Below the pieces are notes generated by a model that saw nothing but the letters and a program-made list of their open reading frames with translations, did no database searches and had not been told where the DNA came from. Made by a program: the position numbers and the translations under genes. DNA of 64,000 nt, taken from Alphaproteobacteria bacterium. Lineage in GTDB: Bacteria; Pseudomonadota; Alphaproteobacteria; Ferrovibrionales; Ferrovibrionaceae. Of the stretch, positions 8,569 through 16,173 are shown one piece after another. The stretch spans positions 186,001-250,000 of the forward strand of contig JAFKFH010000007.1 in NCBI GenBank assembly GCA_017307375.1, given 5' to 3'. How positions within the stretch are numbered: the stretch's first letter is position 1; each line of letters opens with the position of its first letter.

Positions 8569-9465
8569 ATGGCAAGAGGCCAATTGCAGGAAGGTCAACC
8601 GATTGCCGACGCGGCCGCGGCGGAGGAAGCCAGGCTGCTGGCCGAGCTGGGCGACCGCGTGCGGCAGGCCCGCGCGCGCCGGGGCATGACCCGGCGCATC
8701 CTCTCGAATGACTCCGGCGTTTCCGAACGCTATCTGGCCCAGCTCGAAGGCGGGCAGGGCAACATCTCGATCCTGCTGCTCCGGCGGATCGCCCGGGCGA
8801 TGGGCATGCCGCTGGCCGATCTGTTGCGCGAGGGGCCCGAGCCTTCGGTCGAACTGATGCTGCTGACCGAGCAGCTGCGGCGGCTCGGCCCCGCCGAACT
8901 GGTCGAAGCGCAGGCCGTCCTGGCCGAGCGGTTCGGCCAGGACCGCGAGCGGCGCCGGCGCATTGCCCTGATCGGGCTGCGCGGTGCCGGCAAGTCGACG
9001 CTGGGACGCCTGCTGGCCGAACGGATGGGGGTGCCGTTCGTGGAACTGGCCCACGAGATCGAGGCCGATGCCGGCATGTCGCTGGCGGAAATCTTCGACC
9101 TCTACGGCCAGGCAGCCTATCGCCGGCACGAGCGCCGCGCGCTGGAGCGGGTGGTGGCCGAGCACCCGGCGGCGGTGATCGCCACCGGCGGCTCGCTGCC
9201 CTCGGAAACCGGCACCTACGAATACCTGCTGTCGAACTGCTACACGGTCTGGGTGACGGCTGCGCCGGAGGAGCATATGGGCCGCGTGATGGCCCAGGGC
9301 GACATGCGGCCGATGGCCGGCAACGAGGAGGCGATGGCCGACCTGCGCGCCATTCTGGCGACCCGCGCCGCGCTCTACGGCAAGGCGGATGCCCGTCTCG
9401 ACACGTCGGGCAAGCCGGTGGCCGACGCCGTTGCCGAACTGGCGGCGCTTGCCGCCCAGCAGTGA
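8569..9465 (+). CDS. boxR: BoxR-type benzoyl-CoA-responsive repressor (XRE domain plus shikimate-kinase-like domain)
   Basis: A 298-residue two-domain regulator. Residues about 22-86 form an XRE helix-turn-helix (TRRILSNDSGVSERYLAQLE). Residues about 130-290 are a shikimate-kinase-like domain with Walker A GLRGAGKST (136-144) and the ATGGSL and RPMAGN segments. This architecture is diagnostic of BoxR/BzdR, where the kinase-like domain has become the benzoyl-CoA sensor and inducer binding releases DNA. It is divergent from the benzoate-CoA ligase operon with a matching TGCA-N6-TGCA site between them. Downstream by 32 bases lies the deleted boxC, so boxR probably once headed a boxRC-type operon. 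Confidence 0.93.
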   Translation: MARGQLQEGQPIADAAAAEEARLLAELGDRVRQARARRGMTRRILSNDSGVSERYLAQLEGGQGNISILLLRRIARAMGMPLADLLREGPEPSVELMLLTEQLRRLGPAELVEAQAVLAERFGQDRERRRRIALIGLRGAGKSTLGRLLAERMGVPFVELAHEIEADAGMSLAEIFDLYGQAAYRRHERRALERVVAEHPAAVIATGGSLPSETGTYEYLLSNCYTVWVTAAPEEHMGRVMAQGDMRPMAGNEEAMADLRAILATRAALYGKADARLDTSGKPVADAVAELAALAAQQ

Positions 9466-9497
9466 AATATAATTCTGTCCATTCGGGAGATCCGCCG

Positions 9498-9968
9498 ATG
9501 GCCAAGGCTTGCGTCGATTTCCGCACCGCGCCGTCGCGCTATCGCCACTGGAAGCTTTCGATCGATGGCGCCGTCGCAATCCTTGCCCTGGACGTTGCCG
9601 AAGACGGCTTGTTGTCGCTGGACGACCTGATGGAGGTCGAGGATCGCAAGTTCCGCATCGGCCGCGAACTCGACGCCGAGGAGGCGCTCGAGATCGGCCT
9701 CGTCACCTTCACCCCCGACGATATCGACTGGGCGAAGGAGGTCAGGCTGGCGATCGACGAGCGGACGACATTTTCGCCCGATGCCTTGGCCGGCATGGAA
9801 GCCTCGTTGCGCTTCGGCGGACCGGAGACGATGGAAAGCAAGATCTTCGCCCGCCTCACCGCCTGGCAGAACTGGATCTTCCAGCGTCCGAACGCGATCG
9901 GCGAACAAGGTGCCCTCAAGCTCTACGGCACTGGCCGGCGTCCCGGGTTCGATCGCCGCCGGGTGTAG
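9498..9968 (+). pseudogene. boxC: boxC remnant: benzoyl-CoA-dihydrodiol lyase with a large in-frame internal deletion
   Basis: BoxC is normally about 550 residues with two crotonase-like halves and opens the epoxidised benzoyl-CoA ring. This frame encodes only 156 residues. The first ~37 (CVDFRTAPSRYRHWKLSIDG) match the BoxC N-terminus and the last ~110 (DAEEALEIGLVTFTPDDIDW, then MEASLRFGGPETMESKIF to the FDRRRV end) match its C-terminus. Everything between, roughly 390 residues including the catalytic glutamates, is missing, with the junction near nucleotide 9610-9640 and the frame preserved. ATG 9498 has a GGGAGA ribosome site. It could still be translated but cannot be a working lyase. 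Confidence 0.88.
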
Positions 9969-9997
9969 CGGGCAGCCTTACATTCGATTACACGGCA

Positions 9998-10026
9998 ATA
10001 ACCCCGATTACAGGAAAGCCCGGCAT
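9998..10026 (+). repeat. 29-bp element upstream of the degenerate kinase (copy 1)
   Basis: This stretch, with core ATTACAGG at 10007-10014, matches 24 of 29 positions with 11604-11632, which lies upstream of the paralogous LOV kinase. The two sit 46 and 42 bases upstream of their respective ATG codons. It is either a shared promoter/operator or the residue of duplicated upstream DNA. Confidence 0.6.
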
Positions 10027-10072
10027 GCTGTTCGGCGCGTGGCCGTCGGGTCGCGCCCGGGAGGCAACGCCG

Positions 10073-11080
10073 ATGAATGTCGCAAGGTCATCCGTTCTCG
10101 CCGTGACGATCTGCGGCCTGCTGCTGCTGCTTGCATTCCAGGCTTGGCCGGAGACTATTTCGTCGCCAGGTGCGGTCGCGGCGAACGCGTTGCCGGGCGC
10201 CGGTCCGGCGGGGCTCGGCGCGTTGTTGATGCTGATCCTGGCGCATGGGGCGGTCCGCCGGTCGCGCCGCGTTTCGCCGTCCCGCTGGCGATCCTGGACC
10301 CGCGGCAGGCAGCGGTCGCGGATCGGTACCCGCAGGCCGATCTATGGCGCAAGGCGGCCGCGGCGCGGCCGATTGACCGAAGCCACCGCGTCCGGCGAGC
10401 GACGTCGCCTGCAGGCGATGATGGCCGCGCTCGACGGTTTGGCCGACGAGATCGAGGCGCCGTCACGCCATGTCGCGGACAACCTGCGATACCTGCAGGG
10501 CTGTGCCGATGATCTGCTGGCGCTGGCCCGGATGGGCCGGGAGGCCGATGTCGAGGCGCTGGCCGACGATATCCCGGCGACGATCGATCAAAGCCTTGAA
10601 GCCGTCGCCCGGATCATCCAGGTCGGCCAGGCGATCGGCGAGGTCGTCGCACCGGCAGCGCGCGAGGGCGGTGCGCTCGATCTGAACCAGGTGATCCGGG
10701 CGGCCGTGACCGCGACCGGCCGTCACTGGCGGTACGCCGCCCAGGTCGACCTCGACCTGGATCCCCGCCTGCCGCCGTTGCGCGGTGACCTTGGCGATCT
10801 GCGGCGCCTGCTGATCGTGGTCATCACCCGCACGGCCCAGGTCATCGACCGGCGCGGCGCCCCCGAACTCGGCCAAATCCGGATCAGTACCGGCGTGACG
10901 GGCGAGATGGTCGAACTGTCGATCGCCGATTCCGGTGCTGCCATGCAGGGTTGGGATGCGGTTCTGCGCTCGGCCGAGATCGTGCGCCTGGGCGGGCAGG
11001 TCGAGGTCGACGCGGCTGCCGGGGCGGTGCTGCGCATCCTGCTGCCGCTTCAGAAGGCCGGCGCCATGATGGCGACCTGA
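10073..11080 (+). CDS. Degenerate histidine-kinase-like membrane protein (pseudo-kinase paralogue)
   Basis: A 335-residue protein with two N-terminal hydrophobic helices (about residues 7-24 and 44-60), a basic linker, and a C-terminal half that aligns end to end with the kinase core of the LOV kinase at 11675-14953. Key residues are lost: the acceptor motif AHEINTP has become ADEIEAP (Asp125 in place of His), the N-box asparagine is gone, the G1 motif DSGVGIP reads DSGAAMQ, and the G2 ATP lid is absent. The frame is intact, so it is unlikely to be a random pseudogene. It could be a dominant-negative partner or scaffold. ATG 10073 has GGGAGG nine bases upstream. Confidence 0.75.
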   Translation: MNVARSSVLAVTICGLLLLLAFQAWPETISSPGAVAANALPGAGPAGLGALLMLILAHGAVRRSRRVSPSRWRSWTRGRQRSRIGTRRPIYGARRPRRGRLTEATASGERRRLQAMMAALDGLADEIEAPSRHVADNLRYLQGCADDLLALARMGREADVEALADDIPATIDQSLEAVARIIQVGQAIGEVVAPAAREGGALDLNQVIRAAVTATGRHWRYAAQVDLDLDPRLPPLRGDLGDLRRLLIVVITRTAQVIDRRGAPELGQIRISTGVTGEMVELSIADSGAAMQGWDAVLRSAEIVRLGGQVEVDAAAGAVLRILLPLQKAGAMMAT

Positions 11081-11117
11081 TCGCCGCTCCAGATGGAATA
11101 TTTGATCCGATTTTCGA

Positions 11118-11132
11118 TATATTCGGAATATA
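11118..11132. promoter_or_regulatory. Perfect 15-bp palindrome in an A/T-rich intergenic region
   Basis: TATATTC-G-GAATATA is a perfect dyad located about 100 bases upstream of the 107-residue gene, within a markedly A/T-rich island (11095-11165) in otherwise very G+C-rich DNA. It could be an operator for that gene; no cognate regulator is known. Confidence 0.4.
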
Positions 11133-11230
11133 CATTCAGAAAATCTTTTGATTTCAATGTGTTAAACGACTCGCCAAGGCGAGGGGGCTTGCCATAAACT
11201 CGGGGCGAAAGTTCCCGCCAGGAGGCCCTC

Positions 11231-11554
11231 ATGCCCAGCGCCCAGGATCTGCGCGCGCGTGTCGCGGCGTTGCAGCTCGAGATCAGCCTCGACTATGACG
11301 GACGCCGTGAAGCGGTCGAGGCGCTGCTCGATGATTGCCGGCAACTGGTCCAACGTCGCGCCGGGCATGTCGGGCCATGGGAACGGGTGGAACTGGAAGA
11401 TGCCGGCCGGTGGGTGTCCTTCGGCTATCTGAAGCTGGCGCTGGTTTCGCTCGAGACGGTGCTGGCCGTCATGGACCTCCCGCCGGACGAATACGAGCAG
11501 GGATTCTATTCCGCGACCCGCAATATCGACGCCTCGCGCCGGATGAGCGCCTAG
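11231..11554 (+). CDS. Conserved-looking small protein of unknown function
   Basis: A 107-residue, mostly alpha-helical acidic soluble protein with no signal peptide or membrane helix. The segment MDLPPDEYEQGFYSATRNID near the C-terminus looks like a structured turn-helix. I do not recognise the family. It has a strong AGGAGG ribosome site (11219-11224) and an A/T-rich upstream region with a palindrome, which argues for a real, separately regulated gene. It lies between the two kinase paralogues and might be part of the same signalling system. Confidence 0.65.
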   Translation: MPSAQDLRARVAALQLEISLDYDGRREAVEALLDDCRQLVQRRAGHVGPWERVELEDAGRWVSFGYLKLALVSLETVLAVMDLPPDEYEQGFYSATRNIDASRRMSA

Positions 11555-11603
11555 CCCGAGCACGGCACCCGGTTCCGGATCGGCGACAATCTCTGACATA
11601 ACC

Positions 11604-11632
11604 ATAATCCCCATTACAGGCAAACCCGCCAT
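11604..11632 (+). repeat. 29-bp element upstream of the LOV kinase (copy 2)
   Basis: Partner of the element at 9998-10026 (24 of 29 identical; core ATTACAGG at 11613-11620). It lies between the 107-residue gene and the kinase start at 11675. Confidence 0.6.
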
Positions 11633-11674
11633 CCTTGCGTGACGCCCGTCCGGGCACACCAGGGAGCATGGCCG

Positions 11675-14600
11675 ATGAAGCCTGGCCGCTCGATCATCGT
11701 TCTGTTCGCCGCCTGCGCTGTGGCGCTGGCCCTGCTGACCGTTGCCAGCATCGTGCTGACCTGGCAGCACGTGGACCGCGCCGCGGCGGCACGGCACGTC
11801 AGGATGGAACAGGCAGCCGACCTGGCGGGACTGCGGACCGCGCTTGCGATGCAGTCATGGCTCGGACCGGCGCAAACCGCCGCGGCGATGGCAGGGGCCG
11901 TGGCCTCCGGCCCTGCCGCCATCGCGGCGATGGCCGAGGTCCTGCCGGCGGATGTCTTCGAGACGATCGCCATCGCGGTCGGGCCTGGCGCCACGCTGCT
12001 GTCGGGCCGCGGCACGCGCCCGGCAACGGACTGGATTGCAGGCGACCCCGTCGCCCTGTCCCTTGCCGCCCAGGCGCGCCAGGGGGCCGGGCCGGTGGTC
12101 TCCGATCCGGTCACCCTCGACGGCCTCCGCCTGCTGGCGGCGTTCCTGCCGCTCCGTCCCGTTCCAGGCGATGCCGACGGGGGGGCGGGGCTCGCCGTCG
12201 TTCTCGTCGGTCTCGACCGGTTGCTGGCCGGTACCGGCTTGGGCGAGTCAGGCGACGGCATACGCGTCGCCGTCCGCGGCGTCGGCCGGGACGGCATGCC
12301 GGGTGCGCTGATCGTCGGTGATCCGGCGTTGCCGGAACAGGCACCGGCGATCCGGGAGGCGCACTTCCCGGGCGGCGCCTGGACGATCGCGGCTGTCGCG
12401 CCGCCCACGGATTCGCTGCGGGATGCGGTGCTGCGCGACACCGCACCGACGATTGCGGGCGGGGCCGCGGTCCTCGTGCTGGTCGTCCTGTTCCTGCGCA
12501 GCCGCGGCAGCCAGAAGGCGGCGATCGCCAATGCGCGGATCAGCGCAGACGTTGCCGCGATCAAGCTGGGCGACGCCCAGGCCCAGCTGCGCAACGCCCT
12601 GAATACGATGACCGAGGGCTTTGCCTATTTCGACCGGGACGACCGCCTGGTGATCTGCAACGAACGCTATCGCCAGATGTATGCGATTTCGGCCGACCTG
12701 ATCCGGCCGGGGGCGCGCTTCGAGGATATCGTCCGCCACGGTGTCGCCCACGGCCAGTACCCCGATGCCGCATCCGATCCGGAGGGCTTCGTCGCCGAGC
12801 GCCTTCGCGTTCATCGCGAGGCGCGTGGCCGGATCGAGCTGCGGCTGTCGGACGACCGCTGGATGATGGTCGACGAGCATCGCACGCCCGACGGCGGCAT
12901 CGTCGGGGTCCGGACCGACATCAGCGAACTGAAGCGCCGCAGCCTCGAGATCGAAGACCAGCAGATTCTGTTGCGCGCGACACTCGAAAGCCTGAACGAC
13001 GGCGTCGCCGTGTTCGACAGCGGCGGGCAGCTGGTCCTCTGGAACTCGCGCTTTGCCACGCTGGCCGACATTGCGCCGACCGCGCTGGAGCCCGGCATAG
13101 CGCTCGCCGAGGTGGTCTCGCTGCAGGGCGAGGACGGCGTGCTCAGCGCCGACGACGTCGCCTTTGCCGTCGGTGCCGGTCATCTCGACGAGTCGCGGCT
13201 GGCGCTCGGCCGCCGCGCCTGCCGGTCTGGCCGGGTGGTCCGCCTCGACCTGGGCTGGGCGGCCGGCAGCCGCACGGTCCTGACGCTGGTCGACGAGACC
13301 GAGGCCGAGCAGGCGGCGCTGGCGCTTGCGGCCTCCGAGCATCGGTTGCGCGGCATCCTCGAGATCAGTCCGATCGGCACCGTCGTGCTCGATCGTGAGG
13401 GGCATGCGCTGTTCTACAACGAACGATACCGCGAAATGCTGGGGCTGGCGGACGCCGACATGGCGTCCTATGTCGCCCCCTCGTCGTTCGAGGATCCCGA
13501 AGATCTGGCCTATCTGCGGTCGGCGCTGCGCGAGCATGGTGTCCAGGCCAGCCGCGAAATCCGGGTCCGGCGCCCCGACGGCGCAGGCTTCTGGGTATCG
13601 CTGTCGGCGCGTAATGTCGATTTCGACGGTCGCAAGGCCACGATCGTGCATGTCTTCGATATCACCGAGCTGAAGCAGGTCGAGGAAATGCTCGGCGAGA
13701 TCAACAAGGAGCTGGAATGGCGCGTGCGGGAGCGGGTGGCCGAGCGCGACCGTACCCTGGCCGAACTGCGCGCCGAGATGAAGCGCAGCCAGCTGCTGGC
13801 GGCAGTGATCGAAAGCAGCCCGTCGAGCATTACCATCGCCGACGCGCAAGTCGACGGCCTGCCGCTGATCTATTGCAACCAGGCGTTCACGCTGATGACC
13901 GGGTATACCCAGGCCGACGTGGTCGGGCGCAATTGCCGCTTCCTGGCCGGTCCGGAGACCGATCCGGCGGCGCGCCAGGCCTTGCGCACTGCCTTGGCCG
14001 AGGGCCGCCAGATCCAGGTCGAACTGGTCAACTATCGCAAGGATGGGGCGAAATTCCTGTCGCAGCTGACCTTGTTTCCGGTGCGCGGCGATGGCGGCGA
14101 GATCCTGCACTATGTCGGCACCCAGCGCGATGTGACCGAGATCCGCCAGGCCGAAGCCGACCGGGCAGAGATGCAGGCACGGCTGGCCGAGACGACGAAG
14201 TTCGAGGCGCTGGGCACGCTTGCCGGCGGCATCGCGCACGAGATCAATACGCCGTCCCAGTACATCGGCGACAATATCCGCTTCCTGCAGACCAGCATCG
14301 CCGATCTCCTGCCGCTTGCCCTGGCCGCACCCGATCCCGGCCCGGTCGATCTCGAGTTCCTGGCGGTCGAGATGCCTGCCGCGATCGACCAGTGCCTGGA
14401 GGGGATCGAGCGCGTCGCCCAGATCGTCCAGGCGATCAAGGAATTCTCGCATCCGTCCGACAAGAACGTCGCGGCCTTCGACCTCAACCACGCGGTGGAA
14501 TCCGCGGTCACCGTGACGCGCAACCAGTGGAAATACGTGGCCGAGCTCGACCTGTCGCTCGATCCTGACCTGCCGTTGTTCACCGGCAATCAGGGTGAGA

Positions 14601-14953
14601 TCAACCAGGTGCTGCTGAACACCATCGTCAATGCCGCCCACGCGATCGAGGAGCGCCGAACGACCGAACCGGGACGGATAGCGGTATCGACCCGGCTGGT
14701 CGGCGGGGAGATCGAGCTGGCGATCGCCGACAGCGGTGTCGGCATCCCTGCCGATCGGCGCGAGAAGATCTTCGAGATGTTCTATACGACCAAGCCGCCC
14801 GGCAAGGGAACCGGCCAGGGCCTGGCGATTACCCGCACCATCATCGTCCAGCACCATGGCGGGCACATCGAGGTCGAATCGACGCCGGGCCAGGGATCGA
14901 CGTTTCGTTTCCTGTTGCCCCTCGATCCCACGGCGATGCGGGAGGCGACATGA
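11675..14953 (+). CDS. Multi-PAS LOV-domain sensor histidine kinase
   Basis: A 1092-residue kinase. TM1 (about 6-28) and TM2 (about 255-275) flank a periplasmic region; then come three PAS domains (starting near MTEGFAYFD, LNDGVAVFD and SPIGTVVLD), a coiled coil, and a fourth PAS of LOV type. The LOV domain has the photo-adduct cysteine in GRNCRFL (Cys754), the NYRKDG strand and the signalling glutamine in YVGTQRD, though the RFLQ glutamine is Ala. The kinase core has His855 (GIAHEINTP), an N-box (LLNTIVNAAHAI), G1 (DSGVGIP) and G2 (GTGQGLAI). Blue light is the likely input. Start ATG 11675 follows AGGGAG; the stop overlaps the next gene. Confidence 0.88.
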   Translation: MKPGRSIIVLFAACAVALALLTVASIVLTWQHVDRAAAARHVRMEQAADLAGLRTALAMQSWLGPAQTAAAMAGAVASGPAAIAAMAEVLPADVFETIAIAVGPGATLLSGRGTRPATDWIAGDPVALSLAAQARQGAGPVVSDPVTLDGLRLLAAFLPLRPVPGDADGGAGLAVVLVGLDRLLAGTGLGESGDGIRVAVRGVGRDGMPGALIVGDPALPEQAPAIREAHFPGGAWTIAAVAPPTDSLRDAVLRDTAPTIAGGAAVLVLVVLFLRSRGSQKAAIANARISADVAAIKLGDAQAQLRNALNTMTEGFAYFDRDDRLVICNERYRQMYAISADLIRPGARFEDIVRHGVAHGQYPDAASDPEGFVAERLRVHREARGRIELRLSDDRWMMVDEHRTPDGGIVGVRTDISELKRRSLEIEDQQILLRATLESLNDGVAVFDSGGQLVLWNSRFATLADIAPTALEPGIALAEVVSLQGEDGVLSADDVAFAVGAGHLDESRLALGRRACRSGRVVRLDLGWAAGSRTVLTLVDETEAEQAALALAASEHRLRGILEISPIGTVVLDREGHALFYNERYREMLGLADADMASYVAPSSFEDPEDLAYLRSALREHGVQASREIRVRRPDGAGFWVSLSARNVDFDGRKATIVHVFDITELKQVEEMLGEINKELEWRVRERVAERDRTLAELRAEMKRSQLLAAVIESSPSSITIADAQVDGLPLIYCNQAFTLMTGYTQADVVGRNCRFLAGPETDPAARQALRTALAEGRQIQVELVNYRKDGAKFLSQLTLFPVRGDGGEILHYVGTQRDVTEIRQAEADRAEMQARLAETTKFEALGTLAGGIAHEINTPSQYIGDNIRFLQTSIADLLPLALAAPDPGPVDLEFLAVEMPAAIDQCLEGIERVAQIVQAIKEFSHPSDKNVAAFDLNHAVESAVTVTRNQWKYVAELDLSLDPDLPLFTGNQGEINQVLLNTIVNAAHAIEERRTTEPGRIAVSTRLVGGEIELAIADSGVGIPADRREKIFEMFYTTKPPGKGTGQGLAITRTIIVQHHGGHIEVESTPGQGSTFRFLLPLDPTAMREAT

Positions 14954-16173
14954 CCGACAACCAGCCTGCGATCCTGTTCGTCGACGACGAGCCCAACGTC
15001 ATCGCCGCGATCCGGCGCCTGCTGCATCACCGGCGGGCAAGCTGGGAGATGCATTTCGCGACCGGTGGGCCGGAGGCGCTGGAATGCATCAGCCGCCTCG
15101 GCGGCATCGACCTGGTGATATCCGACATGCGCATGCCCGGCATGGACGGATCGGCCCTGCTGGACGAAGTGGCGCGTCTCTATCCGGATTCGGCCCGCTT
15201 CATCCTGACCGGGCAGAGCGACATGGAGGCGATCTTCCGCGCGATCGGCCCGAGCCACCAGTATCTGTCGAAGCCGCTGGACGGCCCCAAGCTCGAAAGC
15301 CGTATCGAACAGTCGCTGGCCCTGCGGCGACGGATCACCCCCGCGGTGCGTTCGGCCCTTGCCAAGCTGCGCTATGTGCCGAGCCTGCCTGCCGTCTACC
15401 GTGAGCTGGCCGCCGAACTGGCCGCCGGAAATCCGCGGCCCGAACGGATCGACGCCATCATCTCGCATGACCCGGGCATTGCCGCCAAGGTGCTGCAGGT
15501 GGCGAACGCGCCCTACTTCAACCGCTTGCGCGCGGCGCGGACGCCGAGCCAGGCGATCGGCTTCCTCGGCTTCGACCTGGTGAAGTCGATTGTCCTGACC
15601 TGCGGTGCCGCCGGCGCCTTCAGCCGCATCGGGGCCTCGGGCCTTGCCGCCGCCGACGTGATCGAGCATTCGGTCGAGGTCGCGACGCTGGCCGGACTGC
15701 TGATGCGTGCGGCCGAAGGGACGGCGGCGGAGATCGACGAAGCCTGCGGCGCCGGCCTGCTGCACGATGTCGGCATGCTGCTGCTGGCCGAGAACCAGCC
15801 CGAGACCTACCGCCGCGTCCTGGAGGAGAAGCGGCGCAGCGGCCGGCCGCTCGAGGATATCGAGCGGGCGGCCTTCGGCGCCAGCCACGCGGATGCGGGC
15901 GCCTTCCTGCTCGGCACCTGGGGCCTGGGCGACGGCATCGTCGAGGCGGTCGCCCTGCATCACGAGCGGATCGCCGTGCTCGCCGGCATCGCCGGGCCGG
16001 CCGATGCGGTCGCGCTGGCAAGCCTGCTGATCGCCGAGCGTCGCGGCCCGCCTTATCCCACGGCGCCGGGACAGGCCGTCGAGGCACGGCTGCCGGAGGC
16101 GTTGGACGAAGCGCAGCTTGCCGTCTGGCGCCAGCTGCGCGATCAGGTGGTCGGGCAGGGCGACGGTCAATGA
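14950..16173 (+). CDS. Response regulator with HDOD output domain
   Basis: A 407-residue protein. Residues 7-125 are a receiver with the acidic pocket DDE (12-14), phospho-acceptor Asp59 (ISDMRMPGMDG) and conserved Lys in LSKPL. Residues about 135-335 are an HDOD domain (YVPSLPAVYRELAAEL, then SHDPGIAAKVLQVANAPYF). HDOD is a non-catalytic relative of HD phosphohydrolases used as a scaffold in signalling. It shares ATGA with the upstream LOV kinase and ATGA with the next gene, so it is the obvious partner of the kinase. Confidence 0.92.
   Translation: MTDNQPAILFVDDEPNVIAAIRRLLHHRRASWEMHFATGGPEALECISRLGGIDLVISDMRMPGMDGSALLDEVARLYPDSARFILTGQSDMEAIFRAIGPSHQYLSKPLDGPKLESRIEQSLALRRRITPAVRSALAKLRYVPSLPAVYRELAAELAAGNPRPERIDAIISHDPGIAAKVLQVANAPYFNRLRAARTPSQAIGFLGFDLVKSIVLTCGAAGAFSRIGASGLAAADVIEHSVEVATLAGLLMRAAEGTAAEIDEACGAGLLHDVGMLLLAENQPETYRRVLEEKRRSGRPLEDIERAAFGASHADAGAFLLGTWGLGDGIVEAVALHHERIAVLAGIAGPADAVALASLLIAERRGPPYPTAPGQAVEARLPEALDEAQLAVWRQLRDQVVGQGDGQ

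Noticed and set aside
9509-10072. Upstream extension of the pseudo-kinase frame into the boxC remnant.
   Set aside because: Residues before 10073 are arginine-rich nonsense in another frame of boxC. The membrane helix and ribosome site fix ATG 10073.
12248-14866. Long minus-strand open frame opposite the LOV kinase (over 850 codons).
   Set aside because: The plus strand encodes recognisable PAS, LOV and kinase motifs. The minus frame shows only compositional repeats.
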